From Doryteuthis pealeii (taxonomy: Eukaryota > Mollusca > Cephalopoda > Myopsida > Loliginidae), in NCBI GenBank assembly GCA_023376005.1, contig CM042151.1, positions 74,186,554-74,250,553 of the forward strand: a DNA stretch of 64,000 nucleotides, read 5' to 3'. The notes under the pieces are model-generated. The model did not search any database. It saw only the letters and a list, made by a program, of their open reading frames with translations, and was not told the DNA's origin. Every line of letters begins with the position of its first letter. The stretch's first letter is position 1. Made by a program: the position numbers and the translations under genes. This document shows, piece after piece, positions 31,534 through 42,969 of the stretch.

Positions 31534-31759
31534 ATAGGTGGGGGGAGGGTGAATTTCACAGGAAATATTGGTGATAGCTAGTTAAATTTCAATTGATTTA
31601 ACGGCGCAAAAATGTAAACATAGTTTTTGTTCATATCTTTCATTATTTTCATGAGCTGAAAAAATATTTTAAAAATCGTCAGGCGTTTTTTTTTTTTTTT
31701 TTTGTTTCTTTTTTTAATTTTTTGAATTTACAAATTTTTTTTTCAAATTGACTTTATTA
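31534..31759 (+). repeat. Family B end
   Basis: 'GGGTGAATTTCACAGG', 'TTTCAATTGATTTAACGG' and 'TTCATTATTTTCATGAGC' belong to family B; a T-tract lies at 31688-31703. Confidence 0.75.
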
Positions 31760-32650
31760 AAAAAAAAACACTTTGAAAATAAATATCTTTAATATCAATT
31801 AATAATGTTCTGTATTTTCAGAAGACCCAATTATTTTCCAGATAACGTTTTGTATGAGAAAGATTTTATTTTATCCAAATTATTTTTATTGATAATGTTA
31901 CTGTTTCGTATCTGAGTAAGTTAAGTAGTAGATCTACCCTTGTAATGAAAAAGAAAATTACCTTTGAAAATAGATAAACCTTTTCTGATAACTGCTAAAA
32001 AAAGGAAAGATTTTGACAATTAGGCATTACATAAAACTAATAAAATAAACAAACAAAAACATTATTATAGTAAATTTTAAGGATTATTTTGAATTTATCT
32101 GAATTTTTGTCATAAGAGAAAAACACCGGAATTAACTCCCTTGCTTTCCACTTTAAGAAAATCTTTTTGTATTGATTGTAAATGAACACGTTTTAACTTC
32201 ATTCAACCAGAAAATATTAGTTTTATTCAAAATATTACATTTTCCCCCTTTTTTAACGTTGTATAGCCCTGAGGAAGAAAAAGAAAGAGAAAAATCAAGC
32301 GAAAGAACAGAGAAGTAAGTATAAAATTCTGTTATTATCTATTTTGTACATTGTACAAATAAAAAAATACGTAATTTACAAGAAAACCTTTTCTGCTGAC
32401 GAAAAAGTAAAATATTTTTTTAAATTTCTGACAAAGCTTTACCCTCTCTTGATACAAAAATATCTGGAATCTTTTAAAAACTGATTTAATTATTTTTTTA
32501 AAATCTAATTAATTTGATAATGATATTTTATTTTCGTTATTATCGCTAGGTTATATGACCTTTCTTAAGATATTTCAAAAGAGATATTCTTCGAAGTTTT
32601 TGTTGAGATTAATTTTCTGCGTCGAGTCCTATTCATCAAATCGGAAATAG
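31760..32650 (+). repeat. Family C, long copy
   Basis: Aligns with 19.15-20.10 and 50.11-51.06 kb over its length ('GAAAAACACCGGAATTAACT', 'CTTTTTGTATTGATTG'). Confidence 0.85.
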
Positions 32651-33254
32651 AATCATTAGGTACCACCAATTTTACCCTGTGAAATTTACCCCCCCACTAT
32701 ATTTAACACAATGAAACTTGCAGAAAAATTAATATTTTCTTGAAAAAATTTTTTCCCTTCGAAAGAAAAAACATTAAATAAACTCCTGATGATTTTTAAA
32801 AAAATTTCAGCTTACGGAAATAATGAAAATTATGATTGAAAAACAATGTTTTCATTTTTGCACTGTTAAATCAACTGAAATTTAACGTAGCTAAAAACAA
32901 GTTACGATAAGAGGTTTTTTTAAAAATTCTATGAAAAATCAATTAATTATCTGATTTTCACGAAAATTTCCATAAATGTTTACCATAGGATGTAAATACA
33001 CCTGAAATAGTTTTTTTCTAAAATATATTAGGAGAAATATTTTTTTACGAGCTCTATCACCCGCCCCCTATTTTATTTTATGAGATAAAAAAAAATGACA
33101 CGTCAGAAATATTTTGTACTTTTTTTTCTATAAAGATAAGATTCTGAATAACTATATCAATGAAATTGTATGAATGTACGAGTTGTAGTTTTTTTAGGAA
33201 AAATTAATGAAATCGGAAATTAAAAAGTGCAAAAAAATGTCATAATATTAATAT
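32651..33254 (-). repeat. Family B, reverse copy, first part
   Basis: Begins 'TAGGTACCACCAATTTTACC' and reads family B backwards to 'GTCATAATATTAATAT', where the 3,023-bp element is inserted. It resumes at 36278. Confidence 0.85.
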
Positions 33255-36200
33255 AGTTACCGGCAGAAACTGGGGTGTAAGGGAGATAACTTCCTATTTT
33301 AAGTGCTTGAAAATTTTCAGTTGAGATCATGGTTGAATATATAAAATATGGAGGCCTTTATTCATTTATAGTGATACTATTTCGTATGTTTGAAATATCT
33401 GGATGTCAAATCTGAGTTTTCAAATTAAAAGATTGTTGAATAGTTAATTTTAAAAGTATTGCCTCAATTATGATAAAAAATAATTTTAAAAAAACAAAGT
33501 TTAATAAAGATTTATTTTTTATTTTAAGAAAGAAGCGCTATGAATTTTTTAAGCCTTGAAAAAAAACAAACACGTAAAATCTTTTTGGGTTTTTATTTAC
33601 TTTTTTTTCTCTTTTACCTTTACTTTTTAATCATTAATTAACAACAAAATTCATTTTGTTGATAATTTTAGTGCTACCTTTTCAATTATTTCTTCAGCGA
33701 ATAATTTACAACAGATGTTACGAAGCTATTTATTTTCAAAAGCGTCAATAACAGGAAGCACAAGAATTTAAAAAAAAAAAAAAATCTAATAATCCGAATT
33801 TAATAAAATGTTCTGTTTATCAAGTAGTAAGATCTTATATTTTAAATAAATCTTTACTTTAAATTAAAAGTGCGGGTATTTTACCCCCACAGTGTACAAT
33901 AAATAAGTAACTTATTAAAAAAACAAACAAACGCGAAGAAACTTAGTTTCTTCGTATTTGTTTGTTTTTGTTTTTGTTGGTTTTTTTTTGGTAGAGGAAA
34001 ATTAATTTTTCATTTCTTGAAATAGAATTTAATGACGAAACATGTAAAAAAAATCTGTTTAGATAAACATTTTGGTAATAAAATTTGCTCGTAAATTCCT
34101 AACATTAAATAAACTGAACCCCCATTTTATGTCCGTGTTTTTGCAAAAAATGTTTTATTTTTCTTGCACCCGTTATTTTACAATACTAAACATATTTCCT
34201 TTATTTTTTTAATATTCACTTCAATATGTATATTATAAACATTTTTATTTTGTGAGAATGTTTAATTTTAAAGTGGGGGTTCGTTTTTACACTTTAACTT
34301 TTTCACTCGTAAATTCCTACCATAAAATGCCCAAGTCTAATTTCATGGCAGGAATTTACGAGTAAACAGTTGAATATTACTTTTTGTTGTTATTTCTTTT
34401 TTTTTTTTTTTTTTTTGGCTTTGGTACTCTAAAAATAAAAACGTCAGAATTTAATCATCGTCGACGAAAAAACAAAATTACGGTCATAAAAGGAAATTAT
34501 GAACTTTTGTTTAGTAAATTAGGGTGTCCCAGAAAAAACAGAACCCACAAATTTTGTAATAAAACTGCTAATTTTAACTAGGGGAGTTTAGGGTTTGGGT
34601 ACTGTTTTTGTCTGGGTCACCTGTACAGGGTGACTCAGAAAAAAACAGAACCCAAATTATTTATTTATTTCCCAATAAACTAACCCTAAACCGCTAACCC
34701 TAAACTCCCCTAGTTAAAATTAACAGTTTTATTACAACATTTGTGTGTTCTGTTTTTTCTGGGACACCCTAAATAAAGAACGTTTTAGAATATTTTTTTT
34801 ACAATCTGATAGATTGGTGTGTAATCGATAATAATCCATCGAAGAAAAGGAAAAAAAATTAAAAACAAAAATTTTAGATGTCAGGTCCGCCGAATTTTTT
34901 TTAGCACTTTTTAGCACTTGACAATTTTCACAAGTTCTTTTAATTTTAATTTTTCATAAAAATATAAATTTTAACCAACAATAAATGTCTTCATTTGCAA
35001 GGAGAAACCTCTTAAAAATATTCAGCCACGCGAAGGGAACATAAACACTTAAACACGCGACTTGTAAACAATTTACATTCCATCATCGTGTGTAAATTTT
35101 ACTATAAACTTATTTTAATTTTTTTAAAAATAGCGAATAATTTCATAAACAAAAAGAGAATTCATTTGCCAATAATTCCTGTTAATGCGAATTAAAATAA
35201 CATGAAAACTGCCAAAATTTCACGTGTCTAACAAAACTGTTATTTGTTTGTGGTTGCTTTTTTTTTCTACAAAAATGTTTACTACTTAGTGTTAGTATAA
35301 CAATATCTACAATAAAAATACTCGTGTAAAAAATATTTTTAAGAACATTCAGTTTAATTTCAGTGTTCAATATTTTTTTTTTCTTTTAATTAGATTAGTA
35401 TTAATTTCAAGTTTACTATTTTTGAAAGGAATGTAAAAAAAAAAAAATAAATAAATAAATAAAAGAACAATGTACTTTTGGAAATAAAGTGATCCTTTAA
35501 TGAATGAATCATAATAACTTGGGAAATGAGTTGAATTCGTTCACAAATCACACTGTAAAGACCGTGGTCACAAGGGGAGATAATTTTGATCTTTTGGGCT
35601 TCCATATTTTAAATTGACGATTTTTAAAAAATCGTTTTAATTCTTTTAAAATATCTTTCCAGGGTTTCCACATGTTTTAACTTAGATTTTTTCAAAGATA
35701 AAATTCTGGGCTATCTTTGGTTAAAATTGCTAATTAGGCCGTTCTGCGGTTCAACATATTAAATTGACCTTGAAATTTTTAAGGTAGTCCAAAACCCAGT
35801 TTAACTTAAGATAGAATTTTTTTTTTTACATCAATTTAAAGACAACTATATTTTATGATACTACGAAAAAAAAAAAACCTGCTACATTAATTATTTTTTG
35901 AGTTTTAAGAAAATGAATTTTAAATTTTAAAATCACTTTTTTAGGTTATTGAATTTATATTTTTTATTTTTTTATTTTTCTATATATTCTTCATGATATG
36001 ATCTTTCAAGAAATGTAAAAATTAGGGACCGGGATTTTTTTTTCTTCAAATGGTCAAAGGTCAAAACCCCCCCCACATTCTGAATTTATAAAAAAAGTAT
36101 TTTTTCAAGTTTCTTCCATAAAATAAACTAATCCTTATAAAATTAAGTCGTGGGAAAATATTTTGGTGAAAATTTCATTAAAATCGGACAATTCCCTGAT

Positions 36201-36277
36201 TTTTGGTAATTGTTTTAAAATTAAAAAATTAAAAAAAAAAAAAAAATTACCTCCCTTGGCATTGTTTGCCGGTAGCT
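33255..36277. mobile_element. Family D element, 3,023 bp, with 10-bp target duplication
   Basis: Flanked by ATATTAATAT (33245-33254 and 36278-36287); the empty site is seen once at about 51638-51647. Ends are AGTTACCGGCA and, in reverse, AGCTACCGGCA; inside each end lies AAGGGAG(A/G)TAA. No transposase frame is visible; the frames near 34384 and 35182 are low-complexity. It contains a fold-back stretch related to 47.8-49.9 kb (34060-34400) and a nested MITE. The window's first 1.3 kb is a second, inverted copy. An 8-10 bp target duplication suggests a hAT-, P- or Merlin-like mover; the class is open. Confidence 0.8.
34522..34769. mobile_element. 248-bp MITE with TA duplication
   Basis: Ends GGGTGTCCCAG / CTGGGACACCC with the dinucleotide TA on both sides (34520-34521 and 34770-34771). 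The inverted repeats run about 75 bases ('CTAGGGGAGTTTAGGGTT' and its complement at the inner edges). TA duplication and this tip suit Tc1/mariner-type MITEs. It is nested in family D. The centre has a third, partial 'CAGAAAAAAACAGAACCCA' unit. Confidence 0.9.
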
Positions 36278-36989
36278 ATATTAATATTTGAAAACTTTTT
36301 TTTAGCTTTTGTAATTGGTATGTACTATATTCTATTAAATTGTCAAAAAAATTTATTTTTTAAGAAATTAATTTTTAAGAGATTTTCAATCTTTAGTGTG
36401 CTTAGATATTTTTATTTTCTGCGTGAAATAAATTAAATATTTCTTTTTTTCTGTGTCAAAAAATCGAATTTTTCACTGATATTTAAAAATATGAATTTTA
36501 GAATTCAGGTGAACTAAAAGTTGGTCTGATCCGAGCTCGATTAATATTTTTAAAAGAATTTGTAATTTTTATTGTTGAATAGTAATGTGTGATTCTTAGA
36601 ATATACGGAAGGGCAAAACTGACATATTTGTTTTGTTTTTATACAAATAGACGAGACGCTTCTCAGTAACCCAAGTAATATGGATAGGTTTATTTATTTT
36701 TTAAGATAACGATGTAATTTTTCCCAATCAGATAATTTGATCTTTGAATTAACTATTTTTCTTTGTAACAACCCTGTACGATCTTTAATTGTTTTTTACG
36801 AGATTTTTGATAAACAAAGTTCGGAAATATTTATTTCCGTTTTATTCAAGATGGCCTAAACTGATCAATTGGTGGTCCTTAAGAATCATCATCAGAAATG
36901 TTAGCCATATTTTATATTTAAGTATTAGGGATCACCAATTCAGTCACAATTCTAAAATTCATATTTTTAAATATCCATGAAAAATTTGA
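36278..36989 (-). repeat. Family B, reverse copy, second part, then family C tail
   Basis: Family B in reverse continues to about 36650; 36660-36870 is a family C tail in reverse ('GATAACGATGTAATTTTTCC', 'AAGATGGCCTAAACTGATC'), also at 52600-52760. Confidence 0.75.
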
Positions 36990-37289
36990 TTTTTTTCACA
37001 CAGAAAAAAAAAAAATTTTTTAATTTAATTTATTTCATGCAGAAAATAAAAATATTTAAGCACTCAAAAGATTGAAAATCTCTTAAAAATTAATTCCTTG
37101 AAAAAAATTTTTTTTTTTTACAATTTGATAGAATATAGTACATACCAATTACAAAAGCAAAAAAAAGTTTTCAAATATTAATATTATGACATTTTGCACT
37201 TTTTATTTCAGATTTCATTAATTTTTCAAAAAAAAACTACAGCGTTGTATGTTATACAATTTCATTGATATAGTTATTCAGACACTTAT
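36990..37289 (+). repeat. Family B copy, first part
   Basis: Forward family B from the 'TTTCATGCAGAAAATAAAAA' region to 'GATATAGTTATTCAGAC'. It is opposed to the reverse copy just before it and is split by the LINE at 37290. Confidence 0.85.
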
Positions 37290-37955
37290 GCTCGTCTACA
37301 GAGCATGTGTTCTCAGCACTCTCCTATACAGCAGTGAAGCCTGGATCACGTACTCACGTCACGTGAGGAAACTGGACAGCTCTCACCTCAGATGCTTACG
37401 CCGCATTCTACGCATCTGCTGGCAGGACAAAGTGCCTAACACAGAAGTGCTGGAACGAGCAAACATGAACAGCATGCCCACCATCACCTACGAGAGACAC
37501 CTGCGCTGGCTTGGCCATTCAGGAGGATGAACAAAGGCTGCATCCCCAAAGATCTACTGTATGGTGAACTAGTGGAGGGCACCCGACCAGCAGGGAGACC
37601 ATGCCTATGATTTCAAAGATGTCTGCAAGAGAGACCTAATGACGTGCCGCATCGACATAGACATGTGGAAGGCTTGTGCAGAAGACTGTGCAACCTGGCG
37701 CCTCCTCATCAAACAAGGAACAAAAAGAAGTGAAGAAGAGAGGAAAAAAGCTGCCACAGAAAAGAGAGCTAAAAGAAAGAAGAAACAGCAGCACCCCCAA
37801 CACCTACAGAAAGCATCACCTTTTGTTTGCAGCCACTGCACCAGAGACTGCTATTTGTGGATCGGTCTGTTCAGCCACTCACGTAGCTGTAAGTGAGAGA
37901 GAGAGAGAGAAAAAAACTACGCCATCGTCTAAAATAGATGGAAGGTTGCCAACCA
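37290..37955 (+). pseudogene. 5'-truncated LINE, ORF2 C-terminus and 3' UTR
   Basis: Reads 'VYRACVLSTLLYSSEAW', 'HLRCLRRILRICWQDKVPNT' and 'ERHLRWLGH', the conserved post-RT region of RTE-like LINEs. After a stop and shifts, it continues with 'DFKDVCKRDL' and 'CAEDCATWRLLIKQG', a basic stretch, and a terminal zinc-finger-like 'FVCSHCTRDCYLWIGLFSHS' ending R-S-C-K-stop at 37894-37896. The 17-bp direct repeat GTTATTCAGAC(A/T)CTTAT flanks it (37273-37289 and 37956-37972), a clear target-site duplication. The RT and endonuclease are missing through 5' truncation, the usual result of incomplete reverse transcription. The last ~35 bases match the tail of the SINE-like unit at 11.4 kb. Confidence 0.9.
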
Positions 37956-38440
37956 GTTATTCAGACTCTTATCTTTATAGAAAAAAAGTACAAATTTTTC
38001 TGACGCGTCATTTTTTTATCTTAAAAAATAAGATGGGGGGGGGGGTGATAGACCTCATAAAAAATATTTTCCCTAAAATATTTTATAAAAAAACTATTTC
38101 AGATATATTGACATCCAATGGTAAACATTTATGGAAATTTTCGGGAAAATCAGAGTATTGATTAATTTTTCATAGAATTTTTTAAAAATCCTCTTATCAT
38201 AACTTGTTTTTAGCTACATTAAATTTCAGTTGATTTAACAGTGCAAAAATGAAAACATTGTTTTTCAATCATAATTTTCATTATTTCCGTAAGCTGAAAA
38301 AGATTTTTAAAAATCGTTTGTTTAATGTCTTTTCTTTCGAATTGAAATAAAAAATTTCAAGAAAATATTAATTTTTCCGCAAGTTGCAGTGTGTTAAATA
38401 GAGGTGGGGTAAATTTCACAGGGTAAAATTGGTGGTACCT
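37956..38440 (+). repeat. Family B copy, second part
   Basis: Resumes with 'GTTATTCAGACTCTTATC' and continues to 'TTTCACAGGGTAAAATTGG', as in the unbroken copy at 22.4-22.9 kb. Confidence 0.85.
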
Positions 38441-39245
38441 ATTAAGTATATTTAATATTTTTCCAAGGAGGTAATAAGAATTTTAAAAAAAATTTTTAAA
38501 CATTTTCAAAAGTCAGAATTGTTAAATTTTAATGACATTTTCAGTACTTTAATCATTAAGGACTTAATTCTATGAATAAAAGAAGCTCTTATTAAAAAAG
38601 AAAACAAAACAATTATCTCTTAATTTTGTAGGGATGTTTCAAACGTTTAAAATTTGAATTTAAAAAAAATCCATTTCCTAATTTTTACATTTCTAGAAAC
38701 CTCAAATCAAAAAGAACACATGAAACTATTTTGAATGGTCTAAAGATTTCAGATAATATTAATCTTTTGCGAGTCTCTCTAGCAAACAAAATGTAAATTC
38801 CTTTTGCTGTCAGTACAGTCTCTACCAACTGAGCACGTTACTCTCACTTCCTGACACCCTAAATGGCAGTTGTCAGATTTCACTTGTCGTCCAAACACTT
38901 GCTTTCTTCCTCACTCCCTTTATCAGCGACTGTCCATTTTATTTATGCTCGTTCGGCTACCCTTATGCAAATTCCGACATACCTCATCCGGGTTTCTGCC
39001 AACAGCTATTTCAGCTACGAGGAGGTAGCAAGTTCAAACATCCGTGGCCACTCGCCACACTCCTCCCCTTCGCACAGGCCAAACATATCCTGACGCGCTT
39101 TGTTTGTGGAGGCTGGGAATCCGCTCGTCCACAACTCTGCCCTTCAATTTCGCCACAATTGTAAGAAATAAAAAAAATTTCAACATCCGAAAAAAGTTAT
39201 TTTCTTGAAATTTAAAAAAGTATTTTTTTTATATCGTGTGTTCTC

Positions 39246-39276
<31 letters not shown>

Positions 39277-39420
39277 TTTTTGTAAACAAAATTTTTCCTT
39301 GAATTGATGCAAAAAAATATTTTCTCTTATTCAATTGAACTATTTTTTTTTCTCTGAAAAATCTAATAGTGAATTTTAAACATCTGAAAGATGGCATGTT
39401 GTACCATTCTTGTATGCATG
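38441..39420 (+). repeat. Family E copy split by a ~430-bp insert
   Basis: Family E runs to 'AAAAAGAACACATGAAAC' near 38727 and resumes with 'AATTGTAAGAAATAAAAA' near 39158; the unbroken form is at about 53025-53060. A TA microsatellite occupies 39250-39275. Confidence 0.8.
38728..39157. mobile_element. Unclassified insert with a tRNA-like A box
   Basis: Less AT-rich than its host repeat. On the minus strand, 'GCTCAGTTGGTAGAG' (38823-38837) is a perfect tRNA D-arm/A-box sequence. On the plus strand, 'GGTAGCAAGTTCAAACATCC' near 39023 is B-box-like but on the other strand, so a normal Pol III promoter is not formed. It could be a rearranged tRNA-derived SINE. The 76-residue frame at 38863-39093 has no domain. 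Confidence 0.4.
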
Positions 39421-39425
39421 TAGCT

Positions 39426-40330
39426 CAGGGGTCCTGACACTTTTTAACTTGTCAACCCCTTTATGACATATGTACCTTATCATCGACCCCTACTTAAGTT
39501 TAATGAAAACATTAAATCAATTTTTAAATGAGTTAATCAACTTTTTTATTTAAATAATTTTAAAAAGTTCACTGACATGAAAAATACTTATAATAATCCA
39601 CATTAATGAGATGGATGTACTTGATGAGCAGCAGCAAGACTATTGATATTAAGTTGAAAATTGGTAAGCTTAAGTCTTAAATCACCACGGTTCTCCTGGT
39701 TTCCTCTATTCCTCTGTTTTGTCAAAATTGTGTTAGCATGGCTAAACCCAGCTTCAACCATATACGACATTGGGAATGTAAGTAAGAAAGGCTCAGCTGC
39801 ATTCCTGAGCTTGGGATACTTTGTAGCAATATTGACGTTTCTTTATTCATTAATGTTTCCTCTTTTAAACAAGACTTTAGCTTCGAGATCTACACTCATT
39901 TCAACAAGTTCATCTTCTAGGTCACATTCATTACCTTCATCATTTATGTTCGTATCAAATGGAGTAGCAAGCCATTCTGGAACATGCATGTTCCCGAAAT
40001 CCTCGAAACACATTTTTAAATCTTCTATTAATTTATCAAGATGTTTAATATATATCTCCAACTCACAGTCTGGAATGTTTTCAGATTCTTTCAGTAATCG
40101 CAAGTTTGGAAAATATTTGAAATCGTTATGTGCTATTAATGACTTCAATGGGTCCAGTTTTACTTGATTTTACTTATTCAAAAGGAACAAAAAGGTTGCA
40201 AAACTAGTGGCATTTGCAGCCAGACTTATCTTACTGAGGGTGAAGATGAAGGGAGCACTTGATAAAAGCAACTCGCTAGTTGACAGCCCAACACAATAAG
40301 TAACTTTCATTAAGGTATTTAATTTAGACA
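39426..40330 (-). pseudogene. hAT-family transposase C-terminus (ZBED5-like), one in-frame stop
   Basis: On the minus strand the reading from 40169 to 39603 contains 'FKYFPNLRLLKES', 'NMHVPEWLATPFD' and 'VEMSVDLEAKVLFK', then one in-frame TAA (39843-39845). In the same frame follow 'NIATKYPKLRNAAEPFLLTF', 'SYMVEAGFSHANTILTKQRN' and 'GDLRLKLTNFQLNINSLAA', ending H-P-S-H-stop. This is the dimerisation domain at the C-terminus of hAT transposases of the ZBED5/Buster-like group, found in nuclear transposases and domesticated BED proteins. The 3' end carries a hAT-type tip, 'CAGGGGTCCTGACACTTTTT', at 39426. The catalytic N-terminal part and the other tip are not seen; sequence past about 40170 has lost the frame. 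It is a truncated transposon with limited decay. Confidence 0.85.
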
Positions 40331-41439
40331 CCAATATCTTATATTGGCAATTTGCCCCCTGGTAGCAGGGGCAGATAATTTAACTAAAATTTTTTGATAC
40401 TGATAAAAATTTAACTTATAATCTATACTTGTTGGGTTATGGACTTACAATGTCTGTTCATTATCTACGCATCTATCTACCTATGTCAGTCTTAACTTAT
40501 CTACCAGTATATATTAATCTTAGCAGCTTGATGCTACTGTGATAAAAAGTTGATCCATATATAAAATAAAGGAAAGATCAAGGAGAGATCAATAAATTGA
40601 TCTTTCAAAGACATTCTGATCAGAAGTGAGTCTTTGATTCTACTTTCCAGACAATTTAGGCCTGAAGTAAAGTTGATCCACATAGATGACATACCTCTTG
40701 AATCTGATTCTATTGAAATTTTAAAAAATGTATGATTGTACGAACTTGAATAATTGTAATATTTTTTCTTTGCAAATGCTTCTGTACTACATTGAATTTT
40801 GAATAAAGATCTGCCAAGTAGAACAGATGATGTTTGTATAGTTTATGTTGTCTGAACCTTTGATAATACGGATATGCAAAGTAAATTGGGCTATATTATC
40901 CCATTGTCAGATATCCTAACTGCATAGTTTTAACTGTTTTCCCATGAAGAGCATAAGTGAGAAATTTTGGATGCGTGAAAAAAAGGGTTTCATCTTCTGA
41001 ATGAATGTTGTGGTGCATTTTGGAAAGAGTGCCTTGAGAAAAATTGTATTTTTGTTGTGTATTTTTCAATTTCGAAAATGTTGTCGTATCGAGAAAAAAA
41101 TGCAATTGCAAGTTTCTGAATATTGACATCTCATCATATTGGGCAAAATGAGTTCTGTGTTTTTTTCAATATTGAATTATTATCGCAATGGAAAAAGAAG
41201 TTTTTGTACGTTACTCAATATCGAATTATTATCATACTGGAAAAAGGAGTTGTTGTCGTGAAATTCCAATTTTGGTTTCGTGTATTTGATTTAATCAAAA
41301 TGTCTTCGAGCAAAGAATATCCAAGAAAATTCTGGGTCACCATTTGGATGTGAGCTGATGGAAATGAATTTTGCTCACTTCAACTAAGATAGTTCCGTGG
41401 TTAACTTACGTCGGGTCAACTATTTTATGGGTTGGTTTG
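40331..41439. other. No gene recognised
   Basis: Mostly unique AT-rich sequence. A small direct repeat of 'AATATTGAATTATTATCGCA' and 'AATATCGAATTATTATCATA' lies at 41169-41240. The 77- and 76-residue frames meeting near 41125 have no recognisable domain. Confidence 0.45.
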
Positions 41440-41830
41440 TATTTTTGTAATTATGAATGGGACAGCACTTACATTCATGAGAGTGGATTGCTGTGATTTT
41501 AAACAATTATGAATGGGACAGCACAAGTGGATTTTAAACAATTATGAATGGGACAGCACTTACATTCATGAGAGTGGATTGCTGTGATTTTAAACAATTA
41601 TGAATGGGACAGCATATGTGGATTTTAAACAATTATGAATGTCCCATTCATAATTGTTTAAAACTTACATTCATGAGAGTGGATTGCTGTGATTTTAAAC
41701 AATTATGAATGGGACAGCACGAGTGGATTTTAAACAATTATGAATGGGACAACACAAGTGGATTTTAAACAATTATGAATGGGACAGCACTTACATTCAT
41801 GAGAGTGGATTGCTGTGATTTTAAACAAAA
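41440..41830. repeat. Minisatellite of GGGACAGCAC units with an inverted segment
   Basis: 'AATTATGAATGGGACAGCA' occurs about seven times. Long units add 'CTTACATTCATGAGAGTGGA' plus 'TTGCTGTGATTTTAAAC'; short units have only 'AGTGGATTTTAAAC'. Long and short units alternate irregularly. Near 41632-41662, 'AATTATGAATG' meets 'CCCATTCATAATTG', a local inverted repeat inside the array. Confidence 0.9.
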
Positions 41831-42969
41831 ACAAAGTAAGAAAAAAATGTTTTGTTTATGTTCTGTCAAGTCAAAAAGAGAGAAAGAAAATGAGATGAAT
41901 GAATTGTTGTGATTTTGAGGAAAGTCTTTTTTTTTAAAGGTCTCTACTTTCTGTGATTTTGGCGATTTCTTCCGATGATGTCTGTCTATTTCAGCAGTTT
42001 TCCGAGGATGTATCTTTATTTTGGTGGTCTTACGATGATGTGTGCAAATATATTGTTTATTGTAGAGTGTTTGTTTTCGCGTTGGGGTTATGATTTATGT
42101 GTGTTGCGTGTTCACTGATGTCGGGTTCACCAATTTGTGGGGGTCTTGTGTACTCAGCGTTTGAGTAGATGAAGAAAATCCGAGTGTTGTATCCTACAAG
42201 TTAAATGTAGGAGACTACAGAAATATAGTTTCTGTAGAAAACAAAAGAAGAAGAAGACAAAATTGATACAAGAAACCACTTTATATACACAAATACAATT
42301 GGTATAGTCCATTGTTCTTTCAGTGTGTTGCAGATGTGTATATGTCTATTGGTAGTTGTGTGTGCAGAATGCGTATGTATTGTTTATATTTTGTTACTGT
42401 GAGTGGCTGTTTTGATGTGTCAACATTCTAGCAGTTTTGCTAAAACAATGTCTGTGATTGAACTTGTGTCATATTGAGAAGGAGAGAGAGAAAATATGAA
42501 AAAAAAAAGAGACGGACCTGCTGAGTTGTATTTTGTGTCTCCAGACAACATCCTCTCCCCACTTTGTTGAGTTAGGGAGAGCGGGTTAGGAGAGTATCCG
42601 CTCCAACTGAAGCTTTTCAGCTAATGGGCCTTTTTATAATTTTGTTTTGTAATTGTGTACGTGATCATTAAGTTAAAATTAATTATTCATCAAATATCAG
42701 CTGTTTTCTATTGACATAGATATTGGATGATTTCGTTATCCGTGGCATTCCGATGACAAAGCAGGTTTCTATTGACGTAGATATTGTCATCGGAATTTAA
42801 ACAATTGTCTCTACTGTCGCTAAAATATTTTCAAATTAATTTTCTTTCTATTCTCTTTTGTTTACATAATTCAAAACATACAATTGTAAAACTAGTTCTT
42901 TAAGAAAACTTAATTATTTTAATTCATTCAATTTCACATGCATGTAAAAATATAGGTGTTAATACCTAT
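41831..42969. other. No gene recognised
   Basis: A TG-rich region; a polypyrimidine/purine mix near 42475-42520. 'TTCTATTGAC(A/G)TAGATATT' is duplicated at 42706 and 42768. I cannot assign a family or a gene. Confidence 0.4.

Noticed and set aside
37639..37896. Host gene with a basic region and a zinc finger
   Set aside because: It is the C-terminus of a LINE with a target-site duplication on both sides.
38823..38837. tRNA gene on the minus strand
   Set aside because: Only the D-arm sequence GCTCAGTTGGTAGAG is tRNA-like; no anticodon or T arm can be folded around it.
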